From Carposina sasakii (Eukaryota > Arthropoda > Insecta > Lepidoptera > Carposinidae), in the NCBI GenBank assembly GCA_014607495.2, contig CP053170.1, positions 7,626,001 to 7,690,000 of the forward strand: a stretch of 64,000 nucleotides of DNA, read 5' to 3'. A model generated the notes under the pieces. It did no database searches, was not told the DNA's origin, and saw only the letters and a program-made list of their open reading frames with translations. Position numbers and translations under genes: made by a program. Numbering within the stretch: position 1 is the first letter of the stretch; each line of letters begins with the position of its first letter. Of this stretch, positions 12,501 through 24,500 are shown one piece after another.

Positions 12501-15500
12501 TACAACGGGCATGAAAATGGTAATCATTGACTTTATGTTCTTATTCAGAAGCAAGTCAAATTCGCAAGAGAATGAGATTGTAGTGTTATTATTATAAGTA
12601 TGTAGGAACGAACCTTCAGTATGTTAATCTGGTTGCGAAGTTCATCCAGATCTTCTTTAGCTGCCTCTTGATTGGCCAATCTTTCTTCCACAATGGCGAT
12701 CCATTCCAGCAACTTAGATAACGTCTCATCACACAGTCGGTACTTCTCTTCTACTGCTTGCTACATTACAAAAAGAAATGTCTTAGTATTTGCCCTCGTA
12801 TTATTATATCTTACTTATCATGTCTTTTTACATCGCCCATTTCGAGCTTGGTGCATTCTTGCCTAAAATCTACTTGAGCAAAATTTACAATGCAAACTAT
12901 CTACATTTTAATTTTGGTGCAGTCTGTCTCTGTTTAAAGGACGACTCAACTACGGACATAACAAAATGAGGTGCATATTAACATGTATATAACATCACTG
13001 GAGAATAGAGACAAAAAGATAATTTACATTCACAGATTATTTTCATTGACGAGGACTGAGGACCACTCAGTCATGCGAGAGTGGTCACTAAGACACCTGG
13101 AATAGGACAAAACTACGCAGAAACAGAAGCGGAAAACCTAAAACCCACATAATCGATAGAACAGCCAATTCACAGCAGGATGGAAAAGACAACAGTCCCA
13201 AATGTTGAGTAAGATAAGATCCACGTAAGACTTTACATTCAGAAGCGTGGCATGCAAGCAGTGAGTTTTAATGGAAATGTCAAAAACAAAAGAATAATAC
13301 TTATATGTTTCACTGTAATTTATTTTGTTTTTGACATAAATAATGCTAAAGTATTATGATATGAACAACGATCTCTTAAAATTAAAGTTATTATTAGAAT
13401 TGATTAATTGTTTAAATATAAAGTAAAGTACCTTTAGAAAGATCTGAAACCTTAAAAGAAATTGAATTTGAACGTATAAACAATAAGGCTAAACTAATTG
13501 AGTTTATCTTAAATGAAATATAATTTATGCGACTTTATTTCATGTAAATTTTGTCAAATATGATACATAAGGAATTAAGCCAAAAACGTGTTCATGATAT
13601 AAAATCACATAAAAACAAATAATAAAGATAAAAATAAAACGAAAATGAATCATAAATACTACCTTTCGTATGTTTTACCAGTTCATGATATTGTGAATTT
13701 TTGCATCGCGTGTGACCGCCATTTAAAAAAAAACATCACAATAGCATAGCATATCATGCATTCCAATTTGTGAGCATTGATCCAAGGAATGAGTATGCCG
13801 AATTAAAGGGACCATTGGAAAGAAACTCCAAATTGAATATCGCCAGGGAAAAACCAAACAATCAGCAGTCATAATTCGCTGATTTCGAATGAGGAAGCGA
13901 ACATAATAAAAGCTAAGTCGAAACAAGTGGATCATCTCGGATCACCCGTTTCGACCTCTTTCGTAAATTCTTAGCACAATATGATGGGAGGTTAGATAAT
14001 TGGCGATACGGTGATGGTTCTTTAAATCGTCGTTAATATGATCCCTCACAGGCAAGCATTCACGATTTAGCTCAAAAGGGTTCTTTAGCATCGCAGGCAA
14101 CGGCTGGAAATAAAAAAAAACAACATACATCGAGCCTTAGTACGTAGTGATTGTAAGCACAGATTTGCAATAACAAATAGTAGAGTTCCCAAAGGGCAGA
14201 TTTTTGTAATGGTCAGATAGCTTATCTGAAGAATAAATGTGATGTTCTCTCTCTAAAACTAAAAGATAGAGATGCAGCATCTAACTTAATCCTTCAATAA
14301 GGCTATCTAACCATTAAAAAAATCGGCTCGTAATAGAAGTATGTTCAATTAAATTTTGTTCAAGATAGAACAACATAACCGTAACTCAGCTTTTCTTGCA
14401 TAAATATAGACAATATGTATAGGTATTATTACGGCTACGTTATTACAATACATTGATGCCAAAATTAGGGAACACTACTAAATGTTTATGAAATACTAAA
14501 CCTAAACTTAAGCATCTAGGAACATTAATAATTGTTTTATAAATAATATAAAGATCAATATTAGAAACTAAACTAATATGAAGCATTTGTCTTATATGTA
14601 AAACGTGTAGAAGCTTTTTACGTCCATTACGTAACATCACACTACGCTTCAGTGATTTAAACTTAATAAGATAATATTGATACAGTAAGATGTCTTAAGT
14701 TCTAGGCGATATACGTATGTGAAAGAAAACAGTGATAATGGTAGATGTGGCAACAGTGTTGCTACATCAACACACTTAAAAAATTCCAAAAGAAGTAAAT
14801 AACCTCAAATATCGACACGAAGTTTGTATATAATTGGTGTCGTGTCATGCCAATGATAAAAGCGAAACGCTTCAGATAGTAGAAGTCCCCGACTAAGAGT
14901 AGAATAGAGAGAATGAAGCAACACCTTCGCTTGATAGAAGCACAAAAAATTATATAATCATCAAAACAACTTACCCTCGTTTCTGCTGGCAGCAAGTATC
15001 CCTTTTTATAAGCTTTGACTAAATCAAGACTGATATCTTTAACTGAGTCGATTACCAATCGTCCTTCAACTGGATTAACCAATTTTTGATCAATCGCTTG
15101 TACTAATGGCCATATTTTACCAGTCTCCGGTTCTTTTACAACAGTACTCGAAGGATCAACAATACCTTGGTCGATCGCTTCTCCTAGATTCAGTCTCTTT
15201 CTATCCATAATGCTTGTTGTGATGAATGGATCATTTAACGCCCCAGTGGTAGGATTGTAAATGCCAAAGTTAAGTGTTTCAATCAAACTGAAACTTTTCT
15301 TGGGCGTCATTAACAGACCAGTCTCTATTGCTGATGTTAACGTATTCAGCTTAGAGGTCTCCGTATCAAGGATGTTGCCTTTTTCAGCGTCCATCAGACC
15401 TTTTCTGAACGCTTCCGGAAGTTTAACTAACCTCTTTTTAAGATTATCTTTAATTAGTGCAGTGTCAGAATCAATGTGACCCAAAATTGCTGCGTCTTTG

Positions 15501-18500
15501 ATAGATAATACTTCTTTAGAAACTGGATCAGTAAATCTAGCTGTGCCAATGTTGAGATGACCTTCTTCAACAGCTTGCTCAAACGTCAGAGGTTCACGAA
15601 TGTATACAATGATGCCATTTTCAAAGTTAAAACAAAGAATTCGCGATCGGTTTTGAACATCAATGGACGTTTTAAGATTTTTGTCTATTATACCTTCGGT
15701 GATGCCTAATTTGAGTGGAATGTATTTGTTTTTACGAGGATCCTTTATGACAGCAGTTTCAGGGTCGATCAATTCAAATTTAATGGCTTCGTCTAAAGTA
15801 AACTCTCTTAAAATGGACTCTTTAGATGCACCAGCGTCAGGTACATATCGTTTCGTAATTGTTTGAGATGTGATTGGTTGTATTACTGTTACAAGTATAC
15901 CTTTATCGAAAGCAATATCTAAACTGTACGTCTTTTTAGATTTAGTATCTAAAACCCTACCTTTTGTGACATCGACATCACATTGTTGAATTGCAACCAC
16001 CAACGGTTTGAATTTACCTGTATTACTATCTTTGACGATGGTTAGATCTGGATTCATAAGACCTGATTCTATAGATTTGTTAAGATCTACAAAGTCATTA
16101 GTATTTGGATCGACAATTTTCCCATTATCCGCTCTAAACAAACCATTCTTGATAATTTCTTCTAGACTCAAAAATTTCTTTGATGTTACTATAAGTCCAC
16201 GGTGTTTTGCGTCTAGTAAATTAATTTGATTTCCGTTAGGTAAATTGTAAACGCTGCTATTTTCGTCAACTACGCCCCCTTCTATAGCTTCAGCTAATTT
16301 AATGTATTTACTAGTAGGAATGTGCTTAACTAAAGAGGTTTCGGGATTTATTAATTCTTCGGTGATAGCAGTTTTAAGGTTTATAGGTCTATCAGTTACT
16401 GGATGAATAAACATGAAACTAGTTATATCATACATGTTCATCGCTAATGTTTCGTAAAGGGTAAAACCGGCGCTTTCGATATCTACAATAAGTCCTAAGC
16501 TCATAGCTTCTGACAAGGTTACTTGTACATCTGAACCTGGCTCAAAGAATTTGCCACTTCTCCTATCAACAATTCCACTTCGGCAACATTCTGCTAAAGT
16601 CAGGGGTTTCTCTGATTTTTTATCAAAGTAACATAGGTACTTAGGACTAATAACAGAACGTCTAATGGCTTCATGGACAGTAATTTTACGATTCGTTACT
16701 GGATCAATAATTTTTCCTGTACTATCTTCGTAAAGACCTTGATGCAATGCTCTTTGAATGCTAATTGGCGCCTTGCTATCTATAAGTAAACCAATTTCGA
16801 ACGCTTTACGCAGACTGATTTCTTCGTTGTCATTATTGATATTTTTAATTTTGCCTGTTTTATCGTTAACTACACCTGTTTCGATAGATTCTGCTAATGT
16901 GATTTTATCCCACTTGCCAAGCCGGTTATCTTGAATGTGTACTGAATTAGGATCGATCAAATTTAATTTTATAGATTCTGTTAGAGTGTACTTCTTACCA
17001 CTCTGAGGATCCAAAAATAGACCAGTTATTTCATTATAAACACCTTTTTCAAGAGCTTCGATGAGGGACAAAGGCTTTCTAACTTCAACTAAAATACCCC
17101 TTTCAAATGCTTCGCGGAAATCAATCTTTTCTTCTCCTAATATTATAGCACCTCTTCGACCATCTACTATTCCTTTATCTACAGCAAATTCAAAAGGTAT
17201 GACTTTCCCAGATATGTGTACTAATGTCGATTGTGGATCTAAAAGACGTTTTTTAATTGCCCTATCAGTAGGTATCTTTTCCTTACTTTGGTGATGAGAA
17301 ATTTTGCCTGTTTTCGGATCATAAAAACCTTTGAAAACAGCCTCTGGCAAACTGAGCTTACGTTTTGCTGGTACAATAAGACCACGTTCAGAAGCATCAG
17401 TGAGAGAAATTTGATCTCCTTGAATAGGATCTCTTACTTTGCCTTGTTTTGAGTCTATTATACCAGCGTTTATAGCATCAGCTAGAGAAATTATTTCATT
17501 GGTTTTAGAGTTTCTAACAGTTAAAGCTTCAGGATTAATATTTCCAACTTTGATAGCATCCTCTAGAGTCATAGTAGCGTTGTTAATTGTTAAAAGTCCA
17601 GTTTCCGGATCATAGAATCCCTGAACTAACCCCTCTTGCAATGTCCATGGCTTTTTATCACTAAGCAAATATCCCTTGTCACTTGCATCTTTAAGATTGC
17701 ATATGGGAGATGTAATGATGCCTTTTTCTAAGTCAATAAGACCTAACTTTACAGCTTGATTAAATGTAATTACAGCTTCAGATTGGTCATCTTTTATTTT
17801 TACGTCAGAAGGATCAACTAATTTATCTTCAATCGCTTGTTTTAGCGTAATAGTGTTACCTGTTATAGGATCTAATATTTTTGCTGTATCAGGGGAATAA
17901 TAACCTAACTCTATTATATCAAATAAGGTAAATGTAACTGATTTAGTAGCCACAAGGCCTTTCTTTAATGCGTCATCTAATGGAATGTTTTTACCAGTCT
18001 TTTTGTCCTTAATTTCTCCAGTATTAGCGTTAATTAACTTATTTTCTAAAGCTTCTGAAAGAGGTATAAACTTTTCTAATGATGTATCTTTAATTTCTGA
18101 TATAGTGGGATGGACGATATTTCTTTGAACAGCATCTTCAACAGTTAAAAGTTGGGAAGTTATAGTATCTATTATTTTCTTTTCCTTTGGTTCGTACATA
18201 TCGTTTTTAATTGCCGCTTCTATTGATATGGGTCTCCTAGTCACGGTTATTAATCCCTTTTGAATGGCAACAGATACCTCGATAACTTCATGAGTTTCAA
18301 CAATTGTAATTTCACCATTTTTGATGTCTACAATACCATATTCAATCGCGTCTGATAGTGGAATATTCTCATTTGTTTTGGGATTTTTAATAAGTAAAGA
18401 TTCTTGGTCTACAAGACCCTTTTCGATAGCAGAACCAATTGGTATAAGTTCACCCGAGTTGATATCTTGAATTTCACCTGTCTGAGGATTATATAAGCCA

Positions 18501-21500
18501 TATTCTAAAGCGGACTCCATAGAAAGTTTTTCAGTTACCATTACATCTTCTGGCTTTTCAACTATCCAACCTACTTGTACACATTCCAAAAATGGTACTC
18601 GTTTACCAGTTTTTGGGTTGACCATGTGTCCGGTTGTTTTATCAATTATGGGCCTCGCAATTGCTTCTTCAAATGTTATGTAACTATCGGATTTTGAGCC
18701 TAAGTCTTTCACTAAAATAGATTCAGGGTCAAATATTTGAAGCCCATATATAAGTTCTTCAAATGTTATTTTAACGCCTGTTTCAGGATTTAAAAATATT
18801 TGCTTTTCAATGTCATAGACACCTAATTCAGAAAGTTCTTCTGCTGTCAACTTTTGTGAGACAGCAATACAATACCTTGGTTTAAATTCTTTTACTACAA
18901 CACAGTTTTTAGACACAATATCAACAGGGGTAAACCTACTAATTTGTTCTTGTTCTAATGAGTCCTGAACAGTAAGAGGAGATTCGATGCCGTTGATTAA
19001 AATTCTACATACCTTTGGTTCGATTTTACCCTGAGCAATAGCATTTGATAAGGTTATATTTTCCTCTATAATTGGTAGAGATTTTAATATCGACACATTT
19101 TGCTCAGTGATTTCTTCAATAGCTCTTAATGGTTGTCTTTCTGCATCAATTAATAACGCAGACACCGTTTTATTATCCGGAACTTGATCAGTGTCTCGAC
19201 TATCAATGTGAGTTGTGGTAGTTGGTTTGACCTCAGTTTGTGAGAGTAATTTATCCTCCTGACTAGGAATACCAGTTTTTGGTACAATTGTATCAGATGG
19301 TATAATAGAATCTGATGTTTTAGATTCATTGGATATTGTTGTTTTAACAATGGCTTCATATTGTTTTAGACTTTCAGCGTCAAGTATACCCTGTTGACGA
19401 GCTTTTTCCAGGGGTACCTTTTCGCCAGTTTTTGGGTCTACAATAACTGCATTTTTAACTATTTCTACTACTTTGGCAGCTGCGAATATAGGGGCACCTA
19501 CAACAGCAACGAGACCTATTTTCGCAGCTTCGGAAAATTTAAGTTTTTTACCAGAAGGATCCTTTATTTCACCTGTTTTACCATCCACAACACCTTTGTT
19601 TATTGCTTGATGCAGAGAAAGCTCTTCACCTGTTTTAGGTTCCATAATCTTTATGGTATCTGCAGGGATTATGCCTTTGTCGACTGCCTCGAAAATGTTA
19701 TCAGATATTCCTGAAGTTTCAGAGATTAAAATAGATGTATTTGGATCATAAATTACACCTGGTGATACTTCAACAGGTTTAAGGGACTCTTCGTTTATGT
19801 GCTCTTCTTGTGGTTGTACAAATGTTTTTTCGGCAGGTATATCTCTTATGTTTTTATGCGGTTTATCTAGTTCTAATTGTCTCAAATCTTGAGTTATAGG
19901 CAACGATGAATTATCAACTTCTTCGGGAGATTTCTCAATGGTATCACTAAAAACCGTTGTCTCAATCACATGGTGTGGATCACTATGTTCGTCAGTAACT
20001 AGATGATAAGATTTTGATTCATTTTGTGTTATTGTAACGGTAGTCACTTGTGTTTGTGATGTTGTCGTTACTGAGCTAGAATATTTAGAGACACTGTCGT
20101 CATCAGTTTTTAAAGTAGATACAGTAGTTTCAACAGTAGTAATATTTTTACCATCTGGCGCAGGGTACTCAATTGATTCTGTGATATGACGGTCAGGTGT
20201 AGGTTCGCGTTGTTTCTTTATAGGCTCAGAGCGTTTCTCTTCAGGTGTTTTGTTTAATTTTTGAGGACCTACATCAGGATCAGTTACTGTATAGTCTACA
20301 ACTTCTTGTTGAATTGCTGTTACTGATTCTACAACTGGTTTCTTTACAATTTCTACAGTTCTATCTTGTGTAGTCGGTTCAGATACATTCTTGGGTTTTT
20401 TGTTTAATTTATGGGGTGCCACTTCAGCTTCCGTTACTGTATACTCTGAAGATTGTATTGTAGTAGATGTAGATTGCTTCTTATCAACTTTTGATACTTG
20501 AGGTTGTTCGTAGGAAGTAGTTTTTTGAATAGTAATTGATTTAGGTTCATCCTTATTTGGCCCACTTGGTATTGATTCCGGTTTTGTTGCACTAGTCACA
20601 ACTTTACTTTCTTGTATTACAATTGTTTTTGATTTAATATTTTCCAAACTTTGATTATCTTGTGCAGCCGGTAATTTCTTGCTATCAACGTTCTTTTCCA
20701 ATGCTTTATCAAATGTACTGTCAGGCTGTTTAGCCAAAGAGCTACTTTCTACAGCATCAGACGATGCAACATCCTTATTTGATGTAGAAGAGTTGTCATA
20801 ACTCTGACTCTTGTTTGTAACTGATGGCAGTTCTTTCTTCGCAATATTTTTGTCTCTTGCATCTTTAACCGGAACAATATCTGATTTATCAATAACTGTT
20901 ATTTGACTCGGAGATTCAGATTTACTACCAACCTCCGGCTTTGGCTTTATTATTTTACTAGTAAGGGTCTTTGCTCCATGTACCACTGCCATTCCTGCTA
21001 ATACTGGAGCAGCGACAACAGCTATCAAACCCATTTTTGCAGCATTTTTAACATCTACAGTTTTTCCAGTTTTAGGTTCTTTTATTTTGCCTGTCTTTTT
21101 ATCAATTAGACCTGTATTAACAGCGTCCTCCAATGTAATGGGTTTCCCCGCTTCAATATCATATATGACTGATTTAGGATTAATGATATTCTTTTTAAGA
21201 GCATCCTGAAATGTCAGTTTTTTATTTGGCGTATTGGGATCAATAAATTTCTGTGATTTTTCATCAAAAAGAACATCAAACGCCTCTGATAAATCTAGCG
21301 AAACAATTTCTCCAGGATGGGACACCTTTGGTGTATCTGTGGCGCATTCTGTATTTAGCATTCCGCTATTTACTGCTTCAGATATTGTAACAGTTTCTCC
21401 AGTATGAGGATGAGTGAAGGTACCTTGTTGAATATCAATATAACCAAGGCTAAGCGCATCGTCAAAGTTTATGTTAGTATCAGTGGTAATAAATTGCTCT

Positions 21501-24500
21501 TTACTGGTTTGTTCATCTCTAACAATGCCCATTTGTCGGGCCAAGTCAATACTGATGATCTCACCAGTTTTACTATTCTGTACTTCATTAGCACTAACCA
21601 ATACGTAATCTGCGAGTAGCTCAACCATTTTTGTAGTTATTGTATGCTGTGAAGTAAATGTTTCGGTTATAGTGGTGACTACACCGTTAGCTTCTATCAA
21701 TGTATTATTAGATTTGACAGCTATAAGACCTTGTTCCATTGCTTCTTCTAAAGGAATAACTTCCTTAGTGTTGGTATCAGTGAAAGTACCATTCTTAAGA
21801 TCAACAATGCCCTTACTTAATGCATCTTCTAATGTTATAGTTTTAGATGTCTGAGGATACGGAATAGCCATTATTAGATCTTTCTTAACAGCTTCACCTA
21901 GTGGAATATTTTCACCGGTCGTTGGATGTTTGATTTCACCTGTTTTAGGATTAATAATATTTTTACTAATAGCAACGTTAAGTGTCATAGCTGCGAGTGG
22001 AATTTGTTCGATAGCATACGCAGGTTTATCTTCAGGGAACAATTGCATGTTCACTGCAGTTCCAAGATCAATAGGCCCATTGCTACTTTTAATAACGTTT
22101 TTGTCATTGTCAATTATGTTTCTTTCGATAGCCTCGGCAATCGTAAGATTTCTTCCAGGTGAAACTGTTATAACAGATAAAGGATCAACTATATCGCAAA
22201 TTATAGCTTCCCTTAAAGTTAAGTGGCTACCAGTTTCGGGATGTATAATTTTTCCTGTTCTTGTATCCAGTAAGCCCTGTTCTAATACTTGTGTAATTGA
22301 TAAGCTTTTAGCTAAAGGAATCAATATTTCATTTTGGCCTTCTTCATCCAATATGCCACGTTTTATTGCCTCTTTAATATTGATTACATCGCCATGTATA
22401 GGGTCTCTTATGTGCCCAGAATTTTCATTTACTATGCCTTTCACAATTGCTTGTTGAAGATTTATTGGTGTTCCATTTTCATCTTTATATGTTTTTATTT
22501 CTTCTAATATACGTGCAGTATTTTTGTCAAGAATGCCTTTTTCTACGGCTTCAAGCGGAAGTACTACCCGTTTTCTTAATTTCTGAAGAATTACTGGTTT
22601 AGTTTCTACTAGCGGACTATCAGCTTTGTTTTGTTTACCAAAATTAATTTTATATGATGATTCAATATTATGCTTTGGAACTTGTACAAGTTCTGATGGA
22701 CTAACTGTTGATTTTTTTGTTGAAAGTTCTTCAATAACTTTTTTGTTGTCAGCAGATAAACTACTTTGTATTGACTCTACAGTGATAAAACCTTCAGAGA
22801 CAGCAGCCCCAATACTAACAGGCTTGCTTGTCACTTGTGAGATAGTTACATTAGTAGAACCTGATGTGACTTTACCTTTGGAGTCGGGAGCTCTAACTTC
22901 AGGTGTTCTATCACGAATAGAGTCTTCGTACTGTTTAAAAGTAACAGGGTCTACAAGACCTCTTTCGTAAGCTACTTCCATTGGTACTTTTTCGCCTGTT
23001 TTGGGGTCAGATACCATAGTACTTTTGACAACTTGAATAATTTTTGACGCTGCAACTAAAGGTGCACCTGCAACTACGATTAAACCTACTTTGGCAGCAT
23101 CTACTAAAGGTATAGTTTTTCCTGTTTTGTCTTTATAGTCCCCTGTTTTCCTATCGACAATTCCTTTTTCTATAGCTTGTTTCAAAGAAATATCTTTTCC
23201 TGTCCTTGGTTCTGTGACTTTAACAGTACCAGGCGATATTGAACCACGGTTAACTGCTTCCAGTATATTCTCAGATGATCCTGATGTCGTCGATATAACA
23301 AGGGCTGTAGCTGGATCAAATATAACACCAGGAGATACTTGTACAGGTTCCAAAGCGGATGAGTCATCGCTATAACTCTGTTGTTCTGGATTTTGTATGT
23401 CAGTTATTTCAATTTTATCGGGCATACCAGGCACTGACGTAATAGTAATGCTTTTTTGAATAGTTATAATAGTGGACGTCCGTTCAAATATAATATAACT
23501 ATGTTCGATAGCATCTTTCATTGTAAGAAATTGTTTAGACTTTAGGTAATGACCAGTTTTATCTAGAATATGCAATTCTGTTGCCCTGGTTAAAGTAAGA
23601 TGTTTTTTGGATTTAGGATCAATTACTTTAGCGGAGTCAGGATTAATGAGGTTAAGTTTTAAAGCTTCTTCAAGTTCAACTTCCCTGTCCGTTCCGGGAA
23701 TATTAAACATACCAGTGACTGGATTTAAAAGGTTGTGCTGTATAGCATCTTTTAGACTGTACCCTTCACATGGTAATTCAAAAGTATTCTTTTTTATTAT
23801 CATAGATGTAATTGAAGGTTCAGTTGTAATGGATTTAGATGTTATCGTCCTAATCTCTCGTATAACTCCATCGCGCGCTTCAATGATTTCAGATTGGGCA
23901 TAGTCAGGGCTCTTTATAGTCTCAGGTCTTGAATCAGATATAACCTTACTTTCAGGACTTGATGGAAAGTCTTTAGGTGTAATGAAAGATTTTTTAGTAA
24001 TTTTAAGTTCGACTACCTGGCCTGGATCAGCATCTTTACTGGTAAGTTTATTTGAAATATGAACGACGCGTGCATCATTTTGTTCTACGCCTAGAAGACC
24101 TTCGTCCAATGCTTGTTGTATAGGGTAAACTATACCCGTATTCGGATCCGTAAAAGTTTGAGTGTTGTGGTCAATAAGACCTTTTTTTACTGCTTCAGCG
24201 AATGTAATTATAATCGTAGATCTTTGATTAGGATTAGTATTGGTAACAGTAACGTACCGTTTAACAGTTTTTGTGACTGTTTGCAATGTTAGAGTAATAT
24301 TAAGCAAAGAATTTAATAATGCAGCACCCTCAGGTGTAATCATATTAATTTCAACAGCTTTGTTAAACGGTATTGGTTTTTTGGTTGTCGCGTCAAGTAA
24401 ATGTCCCGTTTTAGGATCAAGAATATTCTTAAATACCGCATCTAATACAGTTAGTTCCTTACCATTTTCATAGATACCTATTTTACGATTAAACATTTCT

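Noticed and set aside
13942..14049. Continuation of the e21 frame past its donor as a possible alternative C-terminus
   Set aside because: A strong gtgagg donor ends the exon, and the following residues resemble nothing known. The phase-0 join to e22 is better supported.
14762..14974. Extension of the giant exon frame beyond its donor, ending in a Phe/Ile/Leu-rich tail that looks membrane-like
   Set aside because: A perfect donor (agg|gtaagt) in the right phase precedes it. AT-rich intron read in this frame gives such residues by chance. A retained-intron isoform is possible but needs transcript evidence.
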